A DNA stretch of 64,000 bases from UBA7683 sp964643895. Its GTDB lineage: Bacteria > Patescibacteriota > Saccharimonadia > Saccharimonadales > UBA7683. The DNA lies in the NCBI GenBank assembly GCA_964643895.1, contig CAZXUE010000003.1, forward strand, positions 1-64,000. Direction: 5' to 3'. Positions 51,295 through 59,873 of the stretch are shown here, one piece after another. A program made the translations under genes and the position numbers. The notes under the pieces were generated by a model, which saw nothing but the letters and a program-made list of their open reading frames with translations, ran no database searches and was not told where the DNA came from. Every line of letters starts with the position of its first letter. Position 1 is the first letter of the stretch.

Positions 51295-52402
51295 CGTAAC
51301 ACTTGGTGTAAGCGATGCAGTCGACTTAATTAATCAGACGCTTGATGAGGCGTATCCGTTTATTCTCGTTGAAGGTGAGGTGGCAAGCTTTAAGGTGAAT
51401 CAGGGTAAGTTTGTTTTTTTTGATGTGAAGGATGAGGGGGCGAGCCTCGGCTGTTTTATGATGGCATTTGCACTGAAGTTTCCGCTGCAAGATGGCATGA
51501 AGGTGCGGATTTTGGCGCAGCCAAAACTTACTCAGTGGGGTAAGTTTAGCCTGACGGTTCGAGAGGTTATGCCAGTGGGCGAGGGGAGTTTAAAAAAATC
51601 GTTTGAGCTTTTGAAGGCAAAGCTGGTGGCTGAAGGGCTTTTTGATGAGGGACGCAAGCGGCTCTTGCCAAAAATTCCAAGACGTATTGGCGTGGTCAGC
51701 TCTTCTCAGGCTGCCGGTTATGCTGATTTCATTAAGATTTTAGATAATCGGTGGGGGGATCTCCGGATCGTTTTGGCGGATTGCACGGTACAAGGTGTTG
51801 AAGCTCCGGCTCAGCTTATCGGTGCATTGAAACATTTAAATGAGCTGGCGGAGCCGCTCGATGTGATCGCGGTAATTCGCGGCGGCGGCAGTGCTGATGA
51901 TTTGGCAGCGTTTAATCATGAAGATGTGGTGCGTGCTGTAGCTGGCAGCAGAACACCAATAATAAGCGGAGTAGGTCATGAGGTTGATATCACGCTGGCT
52001 GATCTTGCGGCAGATCTGCGAGCTGCGACACCGAGCAATGCCGCTGAGTTTTTAGTGCCAAATAAACGTGAAGTTTTAGCTCAAGCTGAGCGGCTTGCCG
52101 CGATGGCTTATAACGGTGTAACGGCCGCGGTTCGGGTGTTTGCCGAAGATCGGGAAGCGGCGCAAGCTAGTGTTGAAAAATCGTTTCAAAATTTTCTCTC
52201 GCAGATTGAAACTCGTTTTTCACTGATGAACCAAATGCTCGTGCAGCTAAACCCAGAAGTTGTGCTGAAAAGGGGGTATAGCTTGGTCAAAAAAGGCGAG
52301 AAGATTATTAGCTCAGCCTCGGCTGTTATACTAGATGATAAACTAAACATTCAATTGAAAGATGGTGTTATTGGAGCAAGGGTAACAGATGTCAGAAAGT
52401 AA
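51287..52402 (+). CDS. xseA: Exodeoxyribonuclease VII large subunit
   Basis: 371 residues. N-terminal OB-fold (VEGEVASFKVNQGKFVFFDVKDEG) and the nuclease core: VVSSSQAAGYADFIKILDNRW, GGGSADDLAAFNHEDVVRAVAGSRTPIISGVGHEVDITLADLAADLRAATPSNAAE. The C-terminal part is shorter than in E. coli XseA (456). It degrades single-stranded DNA with XseB, whose gene overlaps. Confidence 0.94.
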   Translation: MHDVTLGVSDAVDLINQTLDEAYPFILVEGEVASFKVNQGKFVFFDVKDEGASLGCFMMAFALKFPLQDGMKVRILAQPKLTQWGKFSLTVREVMPVGEGSLKKSFELLKAKLVAEGLFDEGRKRLLPKIPRRIGVVSSSQAAGYADFIKILDNRWGDLRIVLADCTVQGVEAPAQLIGALKHLNELAEPLDVIAVIRGGGSADDLAAFNHEDVVRAVAGSRTPIISGVGHEVDITLADLAADLRAATPSNAAEFLVPNKREVLAQAERLAAMAYNGVTAAVRVFAEDREAAQASVEKSFQNFLSQIETRFSLMNQMLVQLNPEVVLKRGYSLVKKGEKIISSASAVILDDKLNIQLKDGVIGARVTDVRK

Positions 52403-52592
52403 AAAAACTACGATTGCCCAGAAGATGGAGCAGCTTGAGGCCTTGCTAGCTTGGTTTGAGTCTGAAGAAATTACGGTGGAAGAATCGCTTGAAAAGTACG
52501 AGCAGGCCTTGAAGCTTTCGCAGGGACTAGAAGCTCAGCTGAAAGATGCCAAAAATCAGGTAGAAATCATAAAACAAAAGTTTACCCCATGA
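52389..52592 (+). CDS. xseB: Exodeoxyribonuclease VII small subunit
   Basis: 67 residues. Two helices with the EQLEALLAWFESEEITVEESLEKYEQALKLSQ pattern of XseB. Overlaps xseA by 14 nt. Its stop overlaps the large palindrome region. Confidence 0.92.
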   Translation: MSESKKTTIAQKMEQLEALLAWFESEEITVEESLEKYEQALKLSQGLEAQLKDAKNQVEIIKQKFTP

Positions 52593-52722
52593 TAAATTAT
52601 TTCAAGCGAAGCTTGGCAATTTCCACCCACCCATTTAAAAATCAAAACTCTCCTGTGCCGCCGCAGCCCCTCCAGCCATCGATCCAACCGAGTGGAGAGC
52701 GGTTAGTAGCTCCCGGCGCTGT

Positions 52723-53000
52723 GAGGATGTCTGAGCGAACAAGGAGAGCGAGTTCCGCAGCAGCCCGAGAGTTACTGACTGCTCGTAACATCGTCTTGGT
52801 GAGTTCTGGTTGGCAGTTTTGCTCCACTTTTGCTGCCAAAAGTGGTAAAGAAGAACGTAAGGTATTTTTCTCTTCGCTTTTGACAGCAAAAGCAAAACAA
52901 AACTGCCGCCTAGGTTCAAAAAGCACGATGGTCGCCAAACCTTGTCATACTCTGGATCCTGCGGAACTCGGCCTGATTACATCAGGCCTCAGACATCCTC
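52723..53000. repeat. ~280-bp imperfect palindrome between xseB and the methyltransferase gene
   Basis: Nested inverted repeats share one centre near 52860: GAGGATGTCTGAG (52723-52735) with CTCAGACATCCTC (52988-53000); CGAGTTCCGCAG (52749-52760) with CTGCGGAACTCG (52959-52970); and a GGCAGTTTTG...TTTTGCTGCC arm from ~52812 with its complement ending ~52909. GCCTGAT-TAC-ATCAGGC sits within the right arm. A 170-codon ORF crosses it but looks accidental. It has no tsd or transposase in view, so MITE-like or regulatory. Confidence 0.75.
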
Positions 53001-53097
53001 AGCTCGCAGGGTACAACAAGGCTTGGCTCTCTCGGTTTTTGAGTAGGCGGGGGGAAGTTGTCTTGCTAAGCAAGTATTTTATATTGGGTGCAGCGAG

Positions 53098-53580
53098 ATG
53101 ATCTGGGGGGTGCTGTGTCTGCTGGTGCTTCCGTTCGCTTTCGTACTACTTTATGGGGCGCCGTATTTGCCGACGCGGCGCGAGCAGGCTGAGCAGGCGC
53201 TTGATATGCTGGGTCTTACAGAGGGTGGAGTGTTTGTTGATTTGGGCTGCGGTGATGGCGCCCTTTTGATTGCTGCGGCGCGGCGTGGTCTTCGCTGCTA
53301 TGGCTATGAGCTAAACCCGTTTGTATGGGCAGTTGCCGTCTGGCGCACCAGAAAGTTTCGAGATTTAGTTACGGTGCGCTGTAAAAACTTCTGGAAGATT
53401 ACTCTGCCGCCAGAAACCAAAGGCGTGTTCGTCTTTTTGCTGGATAAATACATGCCAAAACTCGATACAAAACTTTCAAAAGAACTAAAAAAGGGTAGTC
53501 AACTGGTCAGTTATACTTTTCAAATTCCTAGCAAGAAGCCAAAAGCCGTTCAGGGTGCCCTGTACCTCTATAAGTATTGA
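53098..53580 (+). CDS. Membrane-anchored class I SAM methyltransferase
   Basis: 160 residues. One N-terminal helix (WGVLCLLVLPFAFVLLYGAP), then the Rossmann core with GGVFVDLGCGDGALLIAAARRG (motif I) and CYGYELNP (motif II acidic). Fairly short; only the SAM-binding half and a short C-terminal part are clear. Substrate unknown, possibly a lipid or membrane protein. Confidence 0.75.
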   Translation: MIWGVLCLLVLPFAFVLLYGAPYLPTRREQAEQALDMLGLTEGGVFVDLGCGDGALLIAAARRGLRCYGYELNPFVWAVAVWRTRKFRDLVTVRCKNFWKITLPPETKGVFVFLLDKYMPKLDTKLSKELKKGSQLVSYTFQIPSKKPKAVQGALYLYKY

Positions 53581-53606
53581 CTTTTATATACTACTTATGC
53601 TATAAT
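53577..53606 (+). promoter_or_regulatory. Extended -10 promoter
   Basis: TTGACT (53577-53582), 18-nt spacer, TATAAT (53601-53606) with TATGC before it. ATG is 7 nt further, a leaderless start. Confidence 0.75.
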
Positions 53607-53613
53607 ATAACGT

Positions 53614-54033
53614 ATGGATGGTAAAAACCCAAACTACGAAATAATCGATCATAGGGATCGTCCAGAACCAAGCCCAGAAAGTATCATCGAGCAGCTAGAT
53701 TCGGAAATTGAGCATGGTACGATCGCTATTGTATATGATAGTACGAAAGATGGCGCATTGCTTTCTAGCAGGGAGAGCGATGTTGAAATTGAAGGTGTAG
53801 AAAAAACGGCACGTATTATCGAGCTTAAGATTGCTGAGGCATTTTATGACCGATCTACCGAGTTTAGTGATGTGGCGGATGAGGATACTCGTGTAAGAAC
53901 TGCGAGCTGCGTGCTTGATGATGGGCGTATTATCTCTGTGTATAGATATTACGGGCCAGATGGCTTCACTGATGATCCTGTAAGTGTATTGGTTGAGGTC
54001 TCTTCTATACCAGAAGTTGCACCTGCAGCTTGA
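53614..54033 (+). CDS. Unknown small acidic protein
   Basis: 139 residues, acidic, no membrane helix or signal peptide, no family recognised. One Cys. The promoter is strong and gives a leaderless mRNA. Confidence 0.6.
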   Translation: MDGKNPNYEIIDHRDRPEPSPESIIEQLDSEIEHGTIAIVYDSTKDGALLSSRESDVEIEGVEKTARIIELKIAEAFYDRSTEFSDVADEDTRVRTASCVLDDGRIISVYRYYGPDGFTDDPVSVLVEVSSIPEVAPAA

Positions 54034-54065
54034 TACTCTGAGCAATTTTCGGTACCATTAAACAT

Positions 54066-54707
54066 ATGCGTAAACTTAATCAAACTGGGATACTCAATCC
54101 GCTTCTGATCCCTTTGATCATTGCGGGTATTGTGCTCATTGTCGCCTCTGTCATGGCGGTGGTATATTATGGTAAATTTGTTGATCAGCGAGATGGTAAT
54201 CAACCTCGTATCGAAGCTGCCGTTAAAGAGGCCGAAGATACACAGCGGAAAGATCTTGAAAAGGATTTTGCCGATCGCGAGAAGCTCCCTACAAGAAGTT
54301 ATACATCGCCAACCGAGTTGGGTAGTGTTCAATTGACCTTCCCGAAAACATGGAGTAGCTATGTTGATATCAATGGTAATGCTGGCATTGATTACTACGG
54401 ACATCCAAACTATGTACCATCTAAAAACGTGAACTACGCACTGCGCATGAGTGTTGTCACGAAGGCGTTTGCGGATGAGATGAGAACTTATGAATCTCAG
54501 TTGAAAAAGGGTGATTTGAAGGCGAGTTCCGTGCAAGTTTCAGGCGTGAAGGGTTCACGGTTGGATGGTTTTCTGAAGAAAGATCAAGAAGGAAGCTTGG
54601 TGATTTTCCCGCTGAGGGATAAAACCTTGAAGGTGTGGACTGAAAACGTCGAGTTCCGAGGCGATTTTGATAAGATCGTTCTCCCTGGTTTGAGCTTTGT
54701 CCCATAG
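54066..54707 (+). CDS. Membrane-anchored unknown protein
   Basis: 213 residues. One membrane helix (about 13-35, LIIAGIVLIVASVMAVVYYG), then an extracellular domain beginning with a Glu/Lys-rich stalk and containing a beta-rich part (SVQLTFPKTWSSYVDINGNAG). No family recognised. Follows the previous gene by 32 nt. Confidence 0.65.
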   Translation: MRKLNQTGILNPLLIPLIIAGIVLIVASVMAVVYYGKFVDQRDGNQPRIEAAVKEAEDTQRKDLEKDFADREKLPTRSYTSPTELGSVQLTFPKTWSSYVDINGNAGIDYYGHPNYVPSKNVNYALRMSVVTKAFADEMRTYESQLKKGDLKASSVQVSGVKGSRLDGFLKKDQEGSLVIFPLRDKTLKVWTENVEFRGDFDKIVLPGLSFVP

Positions 54708-54770
54708 TAGATAACAGATAATAGCAAATAGATCTTAGCTCTTAAGGTGTGCCACAAGCTCATATATGCC

Positions 54771-54797
54771 GTCATCTTGAGCCTGTCGAAAGATCTA
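54771..54797. repeat. Short REP-like fragment
   Basis: GTCATCTTGAGCCTGTCGAA then AGATCT, one arm of the dispersed element, upstream of the histidine kinase promoter. Confidence 0.6.
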
Positions 54798-54910
54798 TTT
54801 TCAGTCAATTTCTAAAATTCAAGAACTATAAACTACGAACTAATAAACACAAGCACTCGATTTTTGGTACTAGCTCCAGCTATAATAAGGCTACAAAAGT
54901 AAGGAGGGAA

Positions 54911-55648
54911 GTGAGCCAATTGCGAGACGAGGCTGACGGGGGCTTAGAGGCTGTAAACCAACAGCTTATTGCCAGTGTGGCGCACGAGTTAAAATCACCC
55001 CTAACACTTATTAGCGGTCTCAGCGCACAGCTGCAAGATTCAGCCATTGATCCACGACAATATCAACAGTATCTAGAGCGTATTCAATTTTCATCAGATC
55101 GGCTGCTTGGATTAATTGATGGCATTTTACGAGGATATGAGCTTGATCAACACATGCTTGAACTTCATCTTGAACCACTCTGCCCGCAGCTTATTCTAGA
55201 GGAGGTCGCGCACGAACTTGAGCCGCATGCGCGCAAACAGGCGCAACTTATTCAAGTAAAAAGTGGGCGCCAAAAACAGATGGTGCTTGCTGATAAAAGC
55301 TGTTTGCACGCGGTAGTGTTTAATCTGCTCGATAACGCTATTAAATACTCTGAAGCAGAATGTACGATCGAGCTTGAAAGCCGGCTCAGGCGCGGCAGGG
55401 CACAGGTGGCCGTGAAAGATTACGGGCAGGGCATGAAGCGGGCAGATCTCAAGCGGCTTTTCTCTCAATTTGGCCGTATGCAGCGTCCAGTCCCGCAATG
55501 GGCAACCAGCACCGGCCTGGGGCTGTATATTGCTAAGCAACTGACCGAGGCAATGAATGGAAGCTTAGAGCTTGCCAGAAGAAAAGATGGTTCAAGCTTT
55601 CTGGTTAACCTCCAGCTTTCGCATCAACTGAGTTTATTTGAGCTATGA
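54911..55648 (+). CDS. Soluble sensor histidine kinase
   Basis: 245 residues from a GTG start: DHp with phospho-acceptor His25 in VAHELKSPLTLISGL, N-box FNLLDNAIKYSE, G1 DYGQGM and G2 TGLGLYIAKQL. There is no membrane helix or sensor domain, so it may respond to a cytosolic partner. A longer ORF starts at 54749 inside the repeat; the TATAAT near 54880 and AAGGAGG just before the GTG favour the shorter form. It overlaps the receiver gene, forming a kinase-receiver pair. Confidence 0.9.
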   Translation: MSQLRDEADGGLEAVNQQLIASVAHELKSPLTLISGLSAQLQDSAIDPRQYQQYLERIQFSSDRLLGLIDGILRGYELDQHMLELHLEPLCPQLILEEVAHELEPHARKQAQLIQVKSGRQKQMVLADKSCLHAVVFNLLDNAIKYSEAECTIELESRLRRGRAQVAVKDYGQGMKRADLKRLFSQFGRMQRPVPQWATSTGLGLYIAKQLTEAMNGSLELARRKDGSSFLVNLQLSHQLSLFEL

Positions 55649-56046
55649 CATATACAATCTTGCTCGTTGAGGACGATGTGTGGTTAGCTGAGCTTTACCG
55701 CGATATTCTCCAAACCATCGATGGGTGCAAAGTGCTACATGCACCAAATGCTGAGGCCGCGCTTGCGCACATAGATACTCATTCTCGACCTGATCTTATT
55801 ATTCTTGATATGTTTTTACCTCAGCATAATGGTATTGAGCTACTTCATGAATTGGCTTCATATGATGACAGCGGCAAGGTACCGGTCGTTATTTTAAGCA
55901 GTGTCCCGTCTCGTGATTTTGGCATGAGTGACGAGCGCTGGCGGCAATATGGTGTTCAGCGCTATTTAGATAAATCAAAGACAAAGCCGCAAGATCTGGT
56001 GGTTGCAGTTAAAAAGCAGCTCGCCTATGCAGGAGACCGCATATGA
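55645..56046 (+). CDS. Single-domain response regulator
   Basis: 133 residues, receiver only. VEDDVWLAELYRDIL, the Asp in ILDMFLPQHNG, Ser in ILSS and Lys in DKSKT are present. Starts in an ATGA overlap with the histidine kinase, so it is the natural partner. No DNA-binding domain; output must be by protein contact. Confidence 0.9.
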   Translation: MTYTILLVEDDVWLAELYRDILQTIDGCKVLHAPNAEAALAHIDTHSRPDLIILDMFLPQHNGIELLHELASYDDSGKVPVVILSSVPSRDFGMSDERWRQYGVQRYLDKSKTKPQDLVVAVKKQLAYAGDRI

Positions 56047-56717
56047 GACAGCAGACTTCGCCGGCCATTGTGCTCAGACGCACCAATTACGGGGAGGCAG
56101 ACCGAATTGTTACTTTTCTGACGCCAATCGGCAAGGTAAAGGCCATGGTTAAGGGTGTACGACGCTCTAAAAGTAAACTTGCCGGAGGCATTGAGCTTTT
56201 TTCAGAAAGTACCATTACGTTTTTGCAGACCCAGGGTGATCTTCAGCGGATCATCAGCACGCGCCTTGAAACTCATTGGGATGGTATTGTGGGAGATTTG
56301 CAGCGGATGATGTTTGGCTACGAAGCGATGAAGCTGATGGACACCATTGTTGAAGCTGAGGCCGAGCGAGATTACTACGAACTACTGCGGGATACCCTTG
56401 CTATTTTAGGAGAGGTCGAAGTCTCGCTCTCAGGTATAAAAACGTGGTTTTACCTCCGCCTTTTGAAGCTGCAGGGAAGAGAACCAAACTTATATACCGA
56501 TCAAGGAGGCGCGAAGCTGGTAGATGATGAACTGTACGGGTTTTCGGCAGAAGAGATGTGTTTTTACTCGAGCCCCAACGGTACATTTCGTACAGAGCAC
56601 ATCAAATTACTGCGCCTGCTCGCCTCGCACAAATCTCAAGTACTGCGCCAAGTGAAAGATTTAAGTGCAACCGCAAAACCACTCGAAATCCTCCTTGAGC
56701 AAATTGCCAAATTATAG
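56043..56717 (+). CDS. recO: DNA repair protein RecO
   Basis: 224 residues. N-terminal OB-fold (AIVLRRTNYGEADRIVTFLTPIGKVKAMVKGVRRSKSKL) then helical bundle. The usual CxxC zinc motif is not seen. RecO loads RecA with RecR. It overlaps the response-regulator stop by 4 nt. recO lies upstream of glycyl-tRNA synthetase in Bacillus too. Confidence 0.9.
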   Translation: MRQQTSPAIVLRRTNYGEADRIVTFLTPIGKVKAMVKGVRRSKSKLAGGIELFSESTITFLQTQGDLQRIISTRLETHWDGIVGDLQRMMFGYEAMKLMDTIVEAEAERDYYELLRDTLAILGEVEVSLSGIKTWFYLRLLKLQGREPNLYTDQGGAKLVDDELYGFSAEEMCFYSSPNGTFRTEHIKLLRLLASHKSQVLRQVKDLSATAKPLEILLEQIAKL

Positions 56718-56734
56718 CGAAAGGGCATAAAGCA

Positions 56735-56763
56735 TTGACATTTACGCTTATGTTTGCTATAAT
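56735..56763 (+). promoter_or_regulatory. Consensus promoter
   Basis: TTGACA (56735-56740), 17-nt spacer, TATAAT (56758-56763) with extended TGC. Confidence 0.8.
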
Positions 56764-56803
56764 AAAAATATAGTCGTAAGATGAAATAAACAAGGAACAA
56801 AAA

Positions 56804-57010
56804 ATGCCAACACCATTAGAACGAGCAAATGGCGATGCCGAGGTAAGATTGCGTGATCTGCGACAAGAACAGGCTTTAGCGGCCATGGCAGTTAGGGACG
56901 CGCTAGGGAAGGCCGCAGAGAGTAATCCGGTCTTGGATCGTAATTTGTCTCAAAGAATTCATCACGAAACAGCCGAAGCACCTGTAGTACCAGTGGTTGA
57001 AGGGGAGTAG
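56804..57010 (+). CDS. Unknown small protein
   Basis: 68 residues, acidic, with a helical middle (EVRLRDLRQEQALAAMAVRDALG). AAGGAAC lies upstream of ATG and a consensus promoter 40 nt away. No family recognised; the strong promoter argues it is expressed. Confidence 0.5.
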   Translation: MPTPLERANGDAEVRLRDLRQEQALAAMAVRDALGKAAESNPVLDRNLSQRIHHETAEAPVVPVVEGE

Positions 57011-57023
57011 ACCCTATACATTT

Positions 57024-57644
57024 ATGACAACTATAAGTTCAGGCTCGGAATCTATGGCCGTAGTAAAAGAGCGGTCATCAAGCCCTTTCGTGGCTGACCT
57101 TTTTAGGTCAGACGAGCTTCGTGCCTTAGTAGATAGGGCTAAGATTAACGAAGCTGCTGTCATTTGGGATGTTGGCATGCCAATGATTGATGACAGACCG
57201 GTTCTTGACGATAGTCTTATCAGGTCTGGAGTTACACGAAAAGAGCGGGTTGAAATGACTGCTTCTTATGACCAGGTGCAAGGATCGTTAATGATTGAGC
57301 TGAGCAATCGCCATCTTTCGCGTGACGATACAAAGCGGTCTTCTTTTGGCGTACCAATTATTAGTGATGCACAAGTCGGAAGTATATTTCGGAGTGGGCC
57401 AGTAGATCTGTTTGAGGGATTAAGATTGGCAATTAGCAGAACTGGTCATGTACGAATGGATGGCATCTCGGAAGGCGAGATTGATCAGAGCCTCTTTGCG
57501 GCAGACTACCCTGTAGACCCTGACTATGATAGGACTATTAATTTTGCTTTGCGCATGCTTAGGGTGCCAATGATCGATAACGTTTATCGAGCACCTATAG
57601 ATACCATTGTCCAGATACCAGCTAGCAGTGGCACTGTGACATAA
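57024..57644 (+). CDS. Unknown soluble protein
   Basis: 206 residues from the ATG at 57024 (a TTG at 56997 is an alternative inside the previous gene). No membrane helix, no family recognised. It ends just before the glyS leader promoter and may share a transcript with the 68-residue gene. Confidence 0.6.
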   Translation: MTTISSGSESMAVVKERSSSPFVADLFRSDELRALVDRAKINEAAVIWDVGMPMIDDRPVLDDSLIRSGVTRKERVEMTASYDQVQGSLMIELSNRHLSRDDTKRSSFGVPIISDAQVGSIFRSGPVDLFEGLRLAISRTGHVRMDGISEGEIDQSLFAADYPVDPDYDRTINFALRMLRVPMIDNVYRAPIDTIVQIPASSGTVT

Positions 57645-57658
57645 GTAAGGAATTAAGG

Positions 57659-57664
57659 TATAAT
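57659..57664 (+). promoter_or_regulatory. -10 box of the glyS leader
   Basis: A perfect TATAAT 10 nt before the leader ATG. No convincing -35 was seen. Confidence 0.6.
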
Positions 57665-57674
57665 CTTGCTGAGT

Positions 57675-57761
57675 ATGATAACTGTTACTAAATCAGCATT
57701 GTTTTCTGTTGAGGCGCGTATTGCCTTCTTTGCTGGTCGTGGTTTTGGTGGCGCTGCTTAG
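57675..57761 (+). CDS. Gly-rich leader peptide (28 aa)
   Basis: A 29-codon ORF ending FFAGRGFGGAA then TAG at 57759-57761. Four Gly codons (GGT, GGT, GGT, GGC) fall within the last eight codons. The stop lies inside the loop of the terminator. Next gene is glycyl-tRNA synthetase, 67 nt on. Ribosomes waiting for glycyl-tRNA would sit on or beside the hairpin and could block it. Confidence 0.7.
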   Translation: MITVTKSALFSVEARIAFFAGRGFGGAA

Positions 57762-57772
57762 CAGCGCTTTTT
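57751..57772 (+). terminator. Attenuator terminator before glyS
   Basis: GCGCTGC (57751-57757), loop TTA, GCAGCGC (57761-57767), then TTTTTC. A strong GC stem overlapping the leader's last codons. Confidence 0.8.
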
Positions 57773-57828
57773 CTTTAACACTATTTTTGACTTTTCTAAA
57801 ACAACCTAACAAATAAGGGTAACTAATT

Positions 57829-59172
57829 ATGAGTAGCGAATTAAATTTAGAGACAATCACCAGCCTCTGTAAGCGGCGTGGGTTTATTTATCAGGGTAGT
57901 GAGGTGTATGGCGGGCTTTCCGGAACCTGGGATTACGGCCCTTTGGGTGTCATCTTGAAGCGCAATATCATGAATCTCTGGTGGAAGATGTTTGTGGAAG
58001 ACCGCGAGGATATGTACGGTGTCGATGCGGCAATTTTAATGAACCAGAAGGTTTGGCAGGCAAGCGGGCATGTTGATACATTCGTTGATCCACTTTGTGA
58101 GGATACTGTAACGAAGAAGCGGTATCGTACTGATCATATTCTGAAAGATAGTGGTATTGACCCGACCGGCATGACGATGGCGCAGATGGATGCGGCGATT
58201 AAAGAAAACAATATTATAAGCCCTGAAAAAAACCCGCTTTCGGAATCAAGAACCTTTAATATGATGTTCACAACCCATGTTGGGCCGGTGAGTGATGAAA
58301 GCTCGGTGAGTTATCTTCGGCCGGAAACTGCGCAGGGTATCTTCACGAACTTTAAGAACGTGGTGGATAGTTTTTATCCTGATTTACCGTTTGGTATTGC
58401 CCAGCAAGGTAAGGCGTTTCGGAATGAAATTAGCCCGCGTGATTTTGTGTTTCGTTCGCGCGAATTTGAGCAAATGGAGATTGAATACTTTGTTGACCCA
58501 GAGCAGTGGGAGGAGCTTTTTGAGCAGTGGCGTGTAAAAATTCATGAGTGGTTTGAGGCGTTGGGTCTACCAAAAGAGAGTGTGCATGAACTTGAAGTTC
58601 CAGAGGAGGATAGGGCGCATTATAGCAAGCGCACGATCGATTTTGAGTTCGACTTTCCGCATGGCCGGGATGAGCTTTTGGGTATGGCGTATCGCACAGA
58701 TTTTGACCTGATGAATATTCAGAATAATTCTGGCAAGAGCATGGAATACACTATAAAAGGTTCGAACACAAAATTTGTTCCTCATGTGATTGAGCCTTCA
58801 TTCGGTGTTGAGCGAGCGTTGATGGCGGTGCTATGTGCTGCGTACCAAGAGGATGAGGTGAATAGTGAGGCGCGTGCGTACTTGAAGCTGCCAACCCATC
58901 TTGCGCCATATCAATTCTGTGTTTCGCCACTGCTAAAGAACAAGCCGGAGTTGGTGGAGAAGGCGAGAAAGGTGTTTGCTGCACTGAAGAAGAAATACGG
59001 TAACGTAACCTGGGACGATAACGGGAATATTGGTAAACGTTATCGCCGTCAAGATGAAATCGGTACACCATACTGTGTAGTAATCGACTTTGATACGCTC
59101 GAAGACGGAACAGTTACAGTTCGTGATCGGGATACCACTGAACAAAAACGGGTGAAGATCGAAGAGATTTAA
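57829..59172 (+). CDS. glyS: Glycyl-tRNA synthetase (alpha2 type)
   Basis: 447 residues, single-chain class II type. CKRRGFIYQGSEVYGGLSGTWDYGPLGVILKRNI, motif 2 FRNEISPRDFVFRSREFEQMEIEYF and motif 3 HVIEPSFGVERALMAVL are clear. C-terminal anticodon-binding domain ends KRVKIEEI. It charges tRNA-Gly; also makes Ap4A in some organisms. Expression is expected to depend on read-through of the upstream attenuator. No SD better than AAGGGTAA is seen. Confidence 0.96.
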   Translation: MSSELNLETITSLCKRRGFIYQGSEVYGGLSGTWDYGPLGVILKRNIMNLWWKMFVEDREDMYGVDAAILMNQKVWQASGHVDTFVDPLCEDTVTKKRYRTDHILKDSGIDPTGMTMAQMDAAIKENNIISPEKNPLSESRTFNMMFTTHVGPVSDESSVSYLRPETAQGIFTNFKNVVDSFYPDLPFGIAQQGKAFRNEISPRDFVFRSREFEQMEIEYFVDPEQWEELFEQWRVKIHEWFEALGLPKESVHELEVPEEDRAHYSKRTIDFEFDFPHGRDELLGMAYRTDFDLMNIQNNSGKSMEYTIKGSNTKFVPHVIEPSFGVERALMAVLCAAYQEDEVNSEARAYLKLPTHLAPYQFCVSPLLKNKPELVEKARKVFAALKKKYGNVTWDDNGNIGKRYRRQDEIGTPYCVVIDFDTLEDGTVTVRDRDTTEQKRVKIEEI

Positions 59173-59174
59173 GA

Positions 59175-59873
59175 ATGAAGCTACTTCTTACGTCCCAGAT
59201 GATTTATAACCAGTCAATTGCGGATGCACTTTCTTCGTTGCTCGAGAAGCCGTTTTCCGAAGCCACAGTTGCGTACATTGTCACATCGCATAATGGTGCG
59301 AGGGGTGATAAATCATGGTTTGTACAGAACTTGAACAGCGTGTACGATCTTGGCTGGAGAAATTTCTACATGCTTGATGTGGCGGGCCTCGATGGCATTG
59401 ATAGGGATGTATGGATGCCGCAAATTGAGGAAGCTGATGTAATTGTAATGGGCGGCGGCGCAAACTACATTCTGAGCTATTGGCTTGAAAGATCTGGCTT
59501 GCTTGCGGAACTCCCTGGGTTGCTCGAGAGTAAGGTGTACGTTGGTTCCTCTGCAGGCAGTATGCTTGCTCAGCCCTTGCTGTGTACAAGTTCTCAGGCA
59601 GTGAAACAGTTTGCTACAGGCAACTGGGATATTGATTTTGACGAGCTTGGCCCGAAAGATCGTTCCTCTGGAAAATCACTTAATATCGTGGATTTCCTCA
59701 TCAGGCCGCATTACGGTAGTGAGGATCGTGATTTTGTTACTGACGATCTCCTGCAAAATATAGCGCAGCATTTTAAGATGCCACTATATGCGCTTGACGA
59801 TGATTCAGCAGTTAGGGTGAATGGAGATCAAGTTGCGGTGGTAAGCGAAGGATCTTGGAAACTCTTTAGCTAA
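59175..59873 (+). CDS. S51-family peptidase (dipeptidase E-like)
   Basis: 232 residues. VYVGSSAGSML holds the nucleophile Ser of the GxSAGS motif; VMGGGANYILSYWL and DFLIRPHYGSEDR (catalytic His) match the family, which cleaves Asp-X dipeptides or acts as cyanophycinase. Starts 2 nt after glyS, probably co-transcribed. Confidence 0.85.
   Translation: MKLLLTSQMIYNQSIADALSSLLEKPFSEATVAYIVTSHNGARGDKSWFVQNLNSVYDLGWRNFYMLDVAGLDGIDRDVWMPQIEEADVIVMGGGANYILSYWLERSGLLAELPGLLESKVYVGSSAGSMLAQPLLCTSSQAVKQFATGNWDIDFDELGPKDRSSGKSLNIVDFLIRPHYGSEDRDFVTDDLLQNIAQHFKMPLYALDDDSAVRVNGDQVAVVSEGSWKLFS

Noticed and set aside
52589..53101. 170-codon plus-strand ORF after xseB
   Set aside because: It runs across the large palindrome, has low-complexity repeat-derived content and no domain; treated as accidental.
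54749..54910. 54-residue N-terminal extension of the histidine kinase
   Set aside because: It lies over a palindromic repeat fragment and upstream of the TATAAT box and SD that serve the GTG at 54911.
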